Of a stretch of 64,000 nt of DNA, positions 41,798 to 50,392 are shown piece by piece; within the stretch, counting starts at the first letter, position 1, and each line of letters starts with the position of its first letter. Both the position numbers and the translations under genes were made by a program. This DNA comes from Mycolicibacterium sp. ND9-15. GTDB taxonomy: Bacteria; Actinomycetota; Actinomycetes; Mycobacteriales; Mycobacteriaceae. The notes under the pieces are model-generated. The model worked only from the letters and a program-made list of their open reading frames with translations, ran no database searches and was not told the DNA's origin. Location: the NCBI RefSeq assembly GCF_035918395.1, contig NZ_CP142362.1:3261501-3325500 (forward strand), in the 5' to 3' direction.

Positions 41798-42661
41798 CTA
41801 TGCGACTCGGGGTTGGTGGGTCGTGGTCCACTGTAGGGCGAATTCGGTTGGGGTGAGTTCACCGTGGGCGGTGTGGGGCCTGTTGGCGTTGTAGTCGCAG
41901 CGCCAGTCTTCGATGATCACGCGGGCTTCCAGTAGCGAGTCGAAGCGCCACGAGTTGAGTAGCTCGTCGCGTAGTCGGCCGTTGAACGACTCGATCCAGG
42001 CGTTCTGCCACGGCGAGCCGCGATCGATGAATAGCGAAGCGGCGCTGTTGAATCGGCACCAGTCGTTGACGGCGTGGGCTACGAACTCGGGACCGTTGTC
42101 GAAGCGCACGTAGGCCGGGGTGCCTCGCTGCAGGGCGAGGTGGTCCAAGACGGCGACGACGCCGTCGGCGTCGATGGCGCGATCAACGGTGATGGCGAGG
42201 GCTTCGCGGGTGAACTCGTCGATCACGTTCAGCATCTTCAAGGTGCGGCCATCGGCGGTGGTGTCGAATTGGAAGTCCATCGCCCAGATCACGTTCGGAC
42301 GGATCGGTGACATCGCCCCGACGGCGACACCGATGCCGGTTAACCGTTTCTTCTTGCGGCGTTGTGGGACCCGCAGGCCCTCCTCACGCCACAGTCGGCG
42401 GATGCGCTTGTTGTTGACCTTCCAGCCCGCCCGGCGGGCCATCGTGGCTGCCCGCCGCCACCCCCAGCGAGGCCGGTCGGTGGAGAACCGGCGCAGCCAG
42501 GCGCGCAACTCGGCTTCCTCAGTGGTCAGCGGTGGCGGGGCCAGGCGCATCGTGGACCGGTGAATGCCCACCACGGTGCAGGCTCGGCGTTCGGATACCC
42601 CGAACCGGTCGCGCAGCACCGTGACGGCGCTGCGCTTGCGGTTCGGGGTTAGAAGTTTCCC
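41798..42661 (-). CDS. IS3 transposase OrfB (expressed as OrfAB by frameshift)
   Basis: The catalytic half of the IS3 transposase, about 287 residues from the point where OrfA ends. DDE residues: aspartate in IWAMDFQFD, aspartate in VRFDNGPEF, glutamate in NAWIESFNGRLRDELL. The conserved HxxP-like N-terminal region GIHRSTMRL is present. The frame itself stays open upstream to 42805 within orfA, consistent with a fused translation product rather than an independent start. Confidence 0.9.
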   Translation of the reverse strand, partial: GKLLTPNRKRSAVTVLRDRFGVSERRACTVVGIHRSTMRLAPPPLTTEEAELRAWLRRFSTDRPRWGWRRAATMARRAGWKVNNKRIRRLWREEGLRVPQRRKKKRLTGIGVAVGAMSPIRPNVIWAMDFQFDTTADGRTLKMLNVIDEFTREALAITVDRAIDADGVVAVLDHLALQRGTPAYVRFDNGPEFVAHAVNDWCRFNSAASLFIDRGSPWQNAWIESFNGRLRDELLNSWRFDSLLEARVIIEDWRCDYNANRPHTAHGELTPTEFALQWTTTHQPRVA

Positions 42662-42936
42662 GCCGAGATCTCCTTGAGCATGTCGATGTCGAGAGCCTGG
42701 TTGGCGACCAACTTCTTCAACCGGGCGTTCTCCGCCTCGAGCTCCTTGAGTCGCTTCGCGTCGCTGGCCTTCATGCCGCCGTACTGGGCAACCCAGCGAT
42801 GCCACGTCGACTCAGCGACCTCCAGGTGCCGGCACACCGCGTCAAGTTCCTGGCCCGACGCAAGGAGTTTGTTGCCCTCGGCGAGCTTGCGGATGATCTG
42901 GTCCGGCGTATGCCGCCGACGCTTCTTCGATGTCAT
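42649..42936 (-). CDS. IS3 transposase OrfA
   Basis: A 95-residue OrfA with a helix-turn-helix of the HTH_8/21 type (HTPDQIIRKLAEGNKLL, then VAESTWHRWVAQYGG) and a C-terminal leucine-zipper-like segment (RLKELEAENARLKKLVANQ), standard for IS3-family OrfA proteins. Start chosen at 42936 (MTSKKRR) because upstream residues do not match the family. The stop overlaps the beginning of orfB in a different frame, where programmed frameshifting would make OrfAB. Confidence 0.92.
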   Translation of the reverse strand: MTSKKRRRHTPDQIIRKLAEGNKLLASGQELDAVCRHLEVAESTWHRWVAQYGGMKASDAKRLKELEAENARLKKLVANQALDIDMLKEISAGNF

Positions 42937-43883
42937 GTCGTTGCCGATTCTTCCTGCCCGAACATCCGGGCAACAGAGTCGCACAACAACTGGACCACTG
43001 CGGTGGGCTCACCTCAAGTGGCCGGGTGTATTTGCGGATCGGTGACTCGGCTGCGGAACAAGCTCGCTGGTGTAGCCATGTCCAGCGATTGGTGGGGCCG
43101 CACAGTGTTGTAGGCGTGAACCCATTCGTCGATGGCTGCCTGGGCTGCCTCGATCGACTCGAATGCGCCTGTTTCGTCGAGGAGTTCGCGTCGTAGCGTC
43201 TTGTGGAAGCGTTCGACCTTGCCGGTGGTCGTTGGTGAGCGTCGTTTGGTCAATCGGGCGGTGATGCCGTTGTCGCGGCAGATCCGCTCGAAGAGGACCT
43301 CGACCGGTAATGGCCTGGTGAACTTGCCGGTGAACTGTTTGCCGTTGTCGGTGAGCACTTCGAATGGTGCACCCCAGCGGGCAATTGCGGCCAAAAACTC
43401 CTCACACACCGCAGGACCGGACGGCACAGGTAACACGGTGGCCGCGACGACGAACCGGGAATGGTCGTCGATGGCAGTTAAGATCTTGTGCTCGCGGCCG
43501 TTGACCAGGAACACTCCGCCGACGATGTCGAGTTGCCACAGATGCATCGGCGCTTCGCGTGCCCACCGCTTGTAGATTCTTTTATGTTGCTGCTCTTGGC
43601 TATTCACCAGGCCATTGCGTACCAGAACGCGGTGGGTTGTGGATCGCGACGGGGCTTGTTTGCCGATTTCGAGCGTCAGTTCGCAGGCGATGCGTCGGGC
43701 TCCCCAGCGTCGATGGTGGCGGCGCATTTCGCAGATCAACGCTTCGACATCGGGAGAGATCCGGCCCGGGCTGGAATGCGGGCGACGTGACTGATCGGCC
43801 AAAGCCTCCAGGCCACCGGCTTCATAGCGTTTGCGCCACGCCGTGATCGTCTGCCGCGTGACGCCGTACCGTTCGGAGCAATG

Positions 43884-45354
43884 ATCAATACCTGTGGATG
43901 AGCCTCGGCGAGGCGGCCTGAAAGTGGGCGCACCTTCCCGAGGATGATCTTCACGGAATCAGGTATTCGATCAAGACCGGCGTTGGCGCGCTGGTTGGGA
44001 AGGTACGCCCATGCTCACGGTAGTTCACGATGCCCAGCAGGCCAACGGCCAGCAGACCGCTGATCGGTCGTTGCTCGACGAGATCGTCCGCGACGGCGCC
44101 CGGCAGATGCTGGCCGCCGCGCTGCAGGCCGAGGTCGCCGCCTACGTGGCCCAGTTCGCTGACCAGCTCGACGAGAACGGCCACCGACTGGTGGTGCGCA
44201 ACGGCTATCACCAGCCGCGTGAGGTGCTCACAGCTGCCGGTGCCGTTGAGGTGAAGGCGCCGCGGGTCAACGACCGCCGTGTCGACCCCGACACGGGCGA
44301 CCGCCTGCGGTTCTCATCGGCGATCCTGCCGGCGTGGGCACGCAAGTCCCCGCAGGTCAGCGAGGTGCTGCCGCTGCTGTACCTGCACGGGCTGTCGACC
44401 AGTGATTTCGGCCCGGCCCTTGAGCAGTTCCTCGGCTCCGGTGCGGGGTTGTCGGCCACCACGATCACCCGCCTGACGGCGCAGTGGCAAGACGAAGCCG
44501 CCGCCTTCAGACGCCGGGATCTGTCCAGCACCGACTACGTCTACCTGTGGGTCGACGGTATCCACCTCAAGGTGCGCCTGGACCAGGAGAAGCTGTGCTT
44601 GCTGGTGATGCTCGGGGTGCGCGCTGACGGCCGTAAGGAACTCGTGGCAATCACCGACGGCTATCGTGAATCGACGGAGTCCTGGGCTGATCTGCTGCGC
44701 GACTGCAAACGCCGCGGGATGACCGCCCCGGTGCTGGCTGTCGGTGACGGCGCACTGGGGTTCTGGAAGGCGGTACGCGAGGTGTTCCCGGCCACACGGG
44801 AGCAGCGGTGCTGGTTTCACAAGCAGGCCAATGTCCTTGCCGCCCTGCCGAAATCAGCGCATCCCGCGGCGCTGGCGGCGATCAAGGACATCTACAACGC
44901 CGAGGACATCGACAAGGCCCAGATCGCGGTCAAGGCGTTCGAGGCCGACTTCGGTGCCAAGTACCCCAAAGCGGTCGCCAAGATCACCGACGACCTCGAC
45001 ACCCTGCTGGAGTTCTACAAGTATCCGGCCGAGCATTGGATCCACTTGAGGACGACGAATCCGATCGAAAGCACCTTTGCCACAGTACGTTTGAGAACGA
45101 AAGTCACCAAGGGGCCGGGATCACGCGCGGCAGGTCTTGCCATGGCCTACAAGCTGATCGACGCCGCCCAAGCCCGCTGGCGGTCCGTCAACGCCCCGCA
45201 CCTGGTCGCCCTGGTCCGCGCTGGGGCGACCTTCCACAAAGGCAAACTCCTCGAGCGGCCCACTGCCATCACCCCACCGACACCGCCATCAGACGGCGAC
45301 GCCCAGCAAGCCGGAACGGAGGTCGCCTGAAACACCCCGATCCACAGGTCTTGA
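43884..45354 (+). mobile_element. IS256-family insertion sequence no. 2
   Basis: About 1471 bp with imperfect inverted ends: TCAATACCTGTGG on the left and TCAAGACCTGTGG (reverse complement) on the right. No 8-bp duplication is visible: the left flank is the IS481 remnant and the right flank is unrelated, so an adjacent deletion or recombination probably removed one side. Confidence 0.83.
44011..45330 (+). CDS. IS256-family (Mutator) transposase
   Basis: A 439-residue transposase, only distantly similar to the IS256 transposase at 15267-16517. DDE residues: aspartate in YLWVDGIHLKVR, aspartate in AVGDGALGFWKAV, the C-x-x-H pair in QRCWFHKQANVL, and glutamate in TNPIESTFATVRLRT. It has the family's N-terminal segment (LLDEIVRDGARQMLAAALQAE). 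The ATG at 44011 follows GGGAAGG with suitable spacing. Full length and open. Confidence 0.95.
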   Translation: MLTVVHDAQQANGQQTADRSLLDEIVRDGARQMLAAALQAEVAAYVAQFADQLDENGHRLVVRNGYHQPREVLTAAGAVEVKAPRVNDRRVDPDTGDRLRFSSAILPAWARKSPQVSEVLPLLYLHGLSTSDFGPALEQFLGSGAGLSATTITRLTAQWQDEAAAFRRRDLSSTDYVYLWVDGIHLKVRLDQEKLCLLVMLGVRADGRKELVAITDGYRESTESWADLLRDCKRRGMTAPVLAVGDGALGFWKAVREVFPATREQRCWFHKQANVLAALPKSAHPAALAAIKDIYNAEDIDKAQIAVKAFEADFGAKYPKAVAKITDDLDTLLEFYKYPAEHWIHLRTTNPIESTFATVRLRTKVTKGPGSRAAGLAMAYKLIDAAQARWRSVNAPHLVALVRAGATFHKGKLLERPTAITPPTPPSDGDAQQAGTEVA

Positions 45355-45522
45355 CAATTCCTCTACCGTTCGGCTACCTCACCAACGGGTGCGCCGTCGT
45401 TGACTTCAGTGACAGCACGCAGACGGATCTCGACCGTGACACGTGCCGCAACGTCGGAATCAGATTCAGGAACCTCAGGATTGACCACCGCCAGACCGTG
45501 GCGCGCGGGTTACCCGTCAACG
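45355..45522. other. 168-bp relic between IS256 and IS21 elements
   Basis: Non-mobile DNA caught between two insertion sequences. One minus-strand frame reads AVVNPEVPESDSDVAARV and continues to a stop near 45365, which could be the tail of a lost gene, but I do not recognise it. Confidence 0.4.
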
Positions 45523-46180
45523 ATGTCCCGGATGATCGCGCTCATCGAAAGTCCCCAGGTGTGCTCGCCGAAATTCCTCACCTGTGAGCAGCGGTCAGTG
45601 TAGTGGTTGGCGGGTGCCGGTGGTGGTGCCGCGCAGGGTTTCGGCGGCGGCGTGGTGGTCGCGTAGCCGGTAGGACTCGCCGTCGAGGTTGATGACTACG
45701 GAGCGGTGCAGCAGGCGGTCGAGCATGGCGGCCGCCACGGTTGTGTCGCCGAGGATCTCTCCCCAGGATCCCACGCCGCGGTTAGTGGTGATCACGATCG
45801 ACGTTTTCAGATACCGTTGGGAGACAACCTGAAACAACGCCGAAGCGGCCTCGGCGGGTAGCGGCAGATACCCGAGTTCGTCGATCACGAGCAGGGTCGG
45901 GCCGGCGTAGAAGCGCATGGTAGTGGCCCAGCGTCCCTCGATGGCGGCGCGGTGACACCGTGCTGCCAGGTCAGCGGCGGTGGTGAAGTAGGTGCGGTAT
46001 CCGGCATGGGCGGCGGCTCGGGCCAATCCCACGGATAGGTGGGTTTTGCCGGTGCCCGGTGTTATCAGCGGGTAGCAACACGCTCGAATCTATGTATGCG
46101 ACAGGGGGGTTGATACTGGGCGAGTCATCGTTGTTGCCGACTTATCGGCGGGTGTTCTTCGACGTGAAGGAACGGCAACG

Positions 46181-47362
46181 ATGGCGTATCCGGTGGCAGT
46201 GTCTCCTGCGGGAGGGCAGCGGACCTGGACTGTGCTCGACGAGGACTTCGCAACGGTCGATCCCGTCGAGGAGTGGATAGAAGCCCACCGGCCGCTGTGG
46301 TCACCGAACACGGTGCGCGGGTATGCGACCTCGTTGGCGCAGTGGTGGACCTTCCTGGAGCAGCGCGGGCAGACTGACTCCTGGTCTGATGTCGGTGTCC
46401 CGGCTTTCACGGCGTTTCTGTCGTGGCAACGCAACGGCCGCACGGTTGAGCACCGGCTGGCTGAGTCGGACCAAGCACCGAGTGCGGCAACTCTGGAAGT
46501 CCGCTTTGCGGCGTTGATTTCGTTCTACCGCTGGCATGACGCGATGTCCGGTGTGGTGGTGGCGGGACGACTGCTTCGAGGAACACCGCGGCGTCGGCCG
46601 GCCCGGGGCTTGTTGGCGCATCTGGATGCGCGGTCGGTCCCGGCGGCGTCATCGCTGGTGCGGCCGCGCCGCGACCGTCGCCGCGACAGAACACCGTTGC
46701 TGCTGCCCGAGCAGATCCAGGCGATCCTGGATGGCTGCGCGGTCTTCGATGCCGAGTCCGGGTCGTGGCGAGGAAATCTGCGGGACCGGTTCGTGTTCGC
46801 CCTGCTGGCCGAAACCGGCATGCGTCTCGGGGAGGCGCTGGGCCTGCGGATCGGCGAGTTCGTGCTCGGCCGCGGCGAGACGGCGTTCGTGCGGATCGTG
46901 CCGCGGGCCGATAACCCGAACGGGGCGCGGGTGAAGATGATGCGACCGCGACGAATCTATGTCGGTGCTGACCTCGAGCGGCTGTTCGCCGACTATCTCA
47001 CCGATATCGCCTGCCGGGCAGCCGACTCGGGCATCGCTGTGACAGATACGTCGCCGCTGCTGGTGAACGTGTCCCGACCACCGTTGTTGGCCGCGCTGCG
47101 GGAGACGACGGTCCGGGAGAAAGCAGCCACGCTGCGACGGCGCTGTATCGGGCCGCCGGGGTGGACGCCGCATTGGTTCCGTCACACCCATGCCACCGCC
47201 TTGTTGCTGGCCGGGACACCGGAATGGGTGGTTTCCCGGCGTCTTGGTCACGCTCATGTGCAGACCACGCTGGATCTCTACGGCTGGGTCCGCGACGACG
47301 AAGCCCTGCGAGCAGCCGCCAACTGGGCGTCCTACGCCAGCAGCTGGCAGATGGCCCAATGA
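46181..47362 (+). CDS. tnpA: Tn554-like transposase A (tyrosine recombinase)
   Basis: A 393-residue tyrosine recombinase similar in size and motifs to TnpA of Tn554. It has an N-terminal SAM-like domain (WSPNTVRGYATSLAQWW) and a catalytic domain with R in TGMRLGEALGL, HWFRHTHATALL, RRLGHAHV and tyrosine in TTLDLYGW. The start ATG at 46181 follows GAAGGA. Its stop overlaps the tnpB start. The protein would act with TnpB in integration and excision. Confidence 0.92.
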   Translation: MAYPVAVSPAGGQRTWTVLDEDFATVDPVEEWIEAHRPLWSPNTVRGYATSLAQWWTFLEQRGQTDSWSDVGVPAFTAFLSWQRNGRTVEHRLAESDQAPSAATLEVRFAALISFYRWHDAMSGVVVAGRLLRGTPRRRPARGLLAHLDARSVPAASSLVRPRRDRRRDRTPLLLPEQIQAILDGCAVFDAESGSWRGNLRDRFVFALLAETGMRLGEALGLRIGEFVLGRGETAFVRIVPRADNPNGARVKMMRPRRIYVGADLERLFADYLTDIACRAADSGIAVTDTSPLLVNVSRPPLLAALRETTVREKAATLRRRCIGPPGWTPHWFRHTHATALLLAGTPEWVVSRRLGHAHVQTTLDLYGWVRDDEALRAAANWASYASSWQMAQ

Positions 47363-49527
47363 TCGACGAGCATGGCCACCTGCGGCTGCACAGTACCGAA
47401 CACCTCGATCCGATCTGGCGCCTCTGGGACGAGCTGCCGGCACCGTGGCGCGGCCCCGTCCTCGGGCCCGGCATCCCCAACTGGGCCTCGATCACCGAGA
47501 ACGATTGGCCGCATCTGGATCTGAGCGGGCTGCCCGACCCGTTCGCGGTGGAACTGGCGTGGATGGCGCACTGGCAGGCCAGCGACGGCACCCGCGTCTC
47601 GGTGTTGGCAATGGCCCAGCTGGCCAACATGATTCGACGGGCCGTCACCGCGGGCCGCGATATTCCGTCATCGATCCGGGCGATGGATTATGACGCCGCC
47701 GCGACGTTGCAGAGCTGGTTCTATCTCAGCCGGGGCAAGCGACTGCCCTCACCCCGAGGCCGGGGCCGGGTGCACGCACTGTTCGGCTTCGCTCGCCACG
47801 CCCTGATCGCCGCCAGCCACGACGGCCCGTGGTGGCAGCTGGACGTCTGGCACCCGCGCTGCGATCCGCGGATCCCACTGACCGATCGTGAACCAGTCGC
47901 CAACTACGGCTGCTCACCCGGAGATATCCAACTGCCGTGGGTGCGGGCCGCGGTGAAGTGGCACCTGGGCACGATGCTCGAATCCGGGGCGCTGCGCTGG
48001 ACCAGCGTCAGCCAGGAACGCATGCGCAGCTTCCGCCGGTTCGATAACTGGCTGACCGCCAGCTTCGATAACCCCACCGAGATCCTGGGCGACCCGACGA
48101 GCGCGGTCGAACAGGCAGCGGCATTCGCACGGTGGACCGCGGTGGCCGCCAACCGCGTTACCCGCCAATCCGACACCCGCCACCTCGGACGGACCGTGCC
48201 GATCCGAGGAATCAACGATGACCTGCGAGCGGTGGCCGGCCTCCTGGACTTCATTGCCGCCAACCCCGCCGAGGCTCGCCGCATTCTCGGCGTCGAGCCT
48301 TGGCACAGGGTCACCACCGCTCACGCGGCCAGCTGGTTCGGCCGGGTCACCCGGATACCGCATCACCGCGGTTTCAACGACGCGAACTACATCGACGACC
48401 ACGCACTCGCGCAGATCACGGCCGCGCTGCCGCTGATCGGATTGCCTCGCACCGAGCAGATGACCATCACCCGCGGCGACAGAACCACCATCACCGCCAA
48501 CGGACTCGACGACCCGCAAGCAATGCGGATGATCCTGCTGCAGATCCTCACCGGACGACGAGCCAGCGAAATCCGCACCTGTGACTTCGACTGCCTTTCG
48601 GCTGCACCCACCACCACAGCCGCGGGCGAGGACCAAACACTGACCCGGTTCCGCTACGCACAAAGCAAGATCGACGTCGCACCCGACACCATCCTCGTTG
48701 ACTACGAGGTCACCGAAGTCATTGCCGAACAACACCGTTGGCTGCACACCCAGTACCCCAACAGCACCAGGCGGTATCTGTTCGCCCGGCGTCTGGGCAA
48801 CCGCCGCGGCGACAAACCCTATCCATCGGGCACCTACAACTGGGTGCTGCGCACCCTCAGCGACCTTGTTCAGATCACCGACGCCAAGGGCCAGGTCGTT
48901 CGATTGAGCCACACCCACCGATTCCGCCACACCCGACTGACCCGGCTGGCCGAACTCGGGTTACCGATCCACGTCCTGCAGCGCTACGCCGGGCACGCCA
49001 CCCCCACCATGACAATGCACTACATCGCCGCCCGCGACGAACACGCCGAGCAGGCGTTCCTGGCCACCGCCAAGCTGCGATCCGACGGCACCCGCATCCA
49101 ACTCAGCAGCGACGACCACGACAGTCTGCACCTGTTCCGCCGCGCAGACCGGTTCCTGCCCAACGGGTGGTGCATGCTGCCACCGCTGCAATCCTGCGAC
49201 AAAGGCAACGCCTGCCTGACCTGCTCGGTATTCGTCACCGACCACACCCACCGAGACGTCCTGAAGCGCCAACTCCGCGAAACTACCAACCTGATCGACT
49301 GGACCACAACAGAATTCGAGCAACGACACGGCCACCCCATGCCCGACGACAATGTCTGGCTGATCCGCCGCCGCGCCGAACACTCCGCGCTCACCAAGCT
49401 CCTGGCCGCCCTGGACGACGTGCCCGACTCCGCAGCCCACGGCGCGACACCCCTGTGTCATCGAGCCAGCACCGGACCCATCCCGCTGACGCTCGACCTG
49501 ACCGCCCACCGCAGGAGCACCCCATGA
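47359..49527 (+). CDS. tnpB: Tn554-like transposase B (large tyrosine recombinase)
   Basis: A 722-residue recombinase. I set the start at the ATG at 47359, which overlaps the tnpA stop (ATGA); the open frame extends upstream only within tnpA. Catalytic residues near the C-terminal third: R in LTGRRASEIRT, HTHRFRHTRLT, YAGHATP and tyrosine in MTMHYIAARD. A following cysteine cluster (CMLPPLQSCDKGNACLTC) may bind metal, as in TnpB relatives. It is followed at once by tnpC. Confidence 0.93.
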   Translation: MIDEHGHLRLHSTEHLDPIWRLWDELPAPWRGPVLGPGIPNWASITENDWPHLDLSGLPDPFAVELAWMAHWQASDGTRVSVLAMAQLANMIRRAVTAGRDIPSSIRAMDYDAAATLQSWFYLSRGKRLPSPRGRGRVHALFGFARHALIAASHDGPWWQLDVWHPRCDPRIPLTDREPVANYGCSPGDIQLPWVRAAVKWHLGTMLESGALRWTSVSQERMRSFRRFDNWLTASFDNPTEILGDPTSAVEQAAAFARWTAVAANRVTRQSDTRHLGRTVPIRGINDDLRAVAGLLDFIAANPAEARRILGVEPWHRVTTAHAASWFGRVTRIPHHRGFNDANYIDDHALAQITAALPLIGLPRTEQMTITRGDRTTITANGLDDPQAMRMILLQILTGRRASEIRTCDFDCLSAAPTTTAAGEDQTLTRFRYAQSKIDVAPDTILVDYEVTEVIAEQHRWLHTQYPNSTRRYLFARRLGNRRGDKPYPSGTYNWVLRTLSDLVQITDAKGQVVRLSHTHRFRHTRLTRLAELGLPIHVLQRYAGHATPTMTMHYIAARDEHAEQAFLATAKLRSDGTRIQLSSDDHDSLHLFRRADRFLPNGWCMLPPLQSCDKGNACLTCSVFVTDHTHRDVLKRQLRETTNLIDWTTTEFEQRHGHPMPDDNVWLIRRRAEHSALTKLLAALDDVPDSAAHGATPLCHRASTGPIPLTLDLTAHRRSTP

Positions 49528-49967
49528 CCGACTCCCGACAACGCCGTATCACCGCCCTCACCGAAGCAGCGAAAGTCAAGTCGCAGAACAAAACCCGAGA
49601 CGCCGAACAGGCCATCCGCCGACTCATCAAACGCGGCGACCCGATCACATTCCAAGCCGTGCAACGCGAAGCAGGCGTCTCCCACGCCTTCCTCTACAAC
49701 CACCCCGAACTGCGCACGCGCATCGAGCACCTACGCGGCACCCGCCGCAAAGCATCTGCCGACCAGCCCGTCGACACCGACAGCACCCTCGTCATCACCC
49801 TGACCCGCCAGATCGCCGAACTCAAGAAACAGCACCGCCAGCAACTGCAAGCCCTCCGCGACGCCCTTGAACGAGCACACGGCGAGAACCTCGACCTACG
49901 ACGCGAACTGGCCCGCCGTGGCATCCACCCCTCAACAAACGTCGCATCGATCGCAACAACGACCTGA
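49524..49967 (+). CDS. tnpC: Tn554-like transposition protein TnpC
   Basis: A 147-residue basic protein whose ATG overlaps the tnpB stop. It has a helix-turn-helix-like N-terminal half (PITFQAVQREAGVSHAFLY) and a coiled-coil C-terminal half (LTRQIAELKKQHRQQLQAL). TnpC of Tn554 is an accessory factor that influences efficiency and orientation of transposition; the same role is assumed here from position and layout. Confidence 0.85.
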   Translation: MTDSRQRRITALTEAAKVKSQNKTRDAEQAIRRLIKRGDPITFQAVQREAGVSHAFLYNHPELRTRIEHLRGTRRKASADQPVDTDSTLVITLTRQIAELKKQHRQQLQALRDALERAHGENLDLRRELARRGIHPSTNVASIATTT

Positions 49968-50392
49968 ACAGGCAGAACGCGGCACTCTCACCCCCGAACC
50001 CGCGATAACCGGTGGTCCGATGAGCAGGATGTTGGTCGCAGTTTCCAGGTAGCGGCAGGTGCCCAGTTCGTCGATGAGCTTGCTGTCGATCCCGGCGGCG
50101 GCATCGACATCGAAATCGGACAGGGTGGCCGGGGTGGGCAGGCAGGCGAACCGCAACCGGCCGGTCAGCCGGCGGGCGGTGCTGGCCTCGACCTCGACGG
50201 CCAGCAGCCTTTCCAAGGCGACGGTGAGCGAGAGTCCTTCGGCGCTGGCCTGGTCCAAGACGGCGGGTAGGGCTTCGGCGGCCGCGGCGAGTTTGAGTTC
50301 GGCCAGATGTGAGCGCAGCTGCTGATAGCGGGACGCGGCCGCCGATGGCGATTCCTCGGTGGTGATGGCCTTGGGGGTGCGCGGGGTGGGGG

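Larger units (their letters stand above)
41769..43016 (-). mobile_element. IS3-family insertion sequence (inside IS481 remnant)
   Basis: A 1248-bp element with imperfect inverted ends (TGAGG...GTGGTCCAGT on both sides), flanked by a 4-bp duplication AGTG (41765-41768 and 43017-43020). It encodes overlapping orfA and orfB on the minus strand. Confidence 0.92.
40947..43883 (-). pseudogene. IS481-family transposase, frameshifted and interrupted by IS3, N-terminus truncated
   Basis: Read leftward, the remnant begins near 43883 with a helix-turn-helix (YGVTRQTITAWRKRY), then an rve/integrase core: aspartate in LWQLDIVGGVFL, aspartate in LTDNGKQFTG, glutamate in TGKVERFHKTLRREL. The IS3 element splits it at 43016/41769. 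The tail (41669-40947) carries three tandem beta-barrel-like repeats of about 50 residues (PSGVVVIAGLQQLWVGKNYAG, DGIVVVRGQKLALGTG, DGVVMVAGQRLRVGRTHAG) that typify the long IS481 transposases of actinobacteria. Joining across the IS3 site still leaves a frameshift near 41670. The N-terminal start and outer end were lost to the adjoining IS256. A possible left end of the element is near 40902 (TGTGTGGTCTCGGGAC). Confidence 0.82.
46061..50009 (+). mobile_element. Tn554-family transposon (tnpA-tnpB-tnpC)
   Basis: A 3949-bp element with short related ends (GTTATCAGCGGGT on the left; GTTATCGCGGGTT as the reverse complement of the right). CGGT borders both junctions. It carries three genes with ATGA overlaps: two tyrosine recombinases and a small third protein, the Tn554 organisation. 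No cargo genes are present between tnpC and the right end. Confidence 0.9.

Noticed and set aside
44808..45587. 259-codon frame running from the IS256 transposase into the downstream relic
   Set aside because: It is out of frame with the transposase and spans the element boundary, so it is a chance open frame.
46061..50009. Resistance or other cargo on the Tn554-like transposon
   Set aside because: Between tnpC and the right end there are only about 40 bp, so it carries only its own transposition genes.
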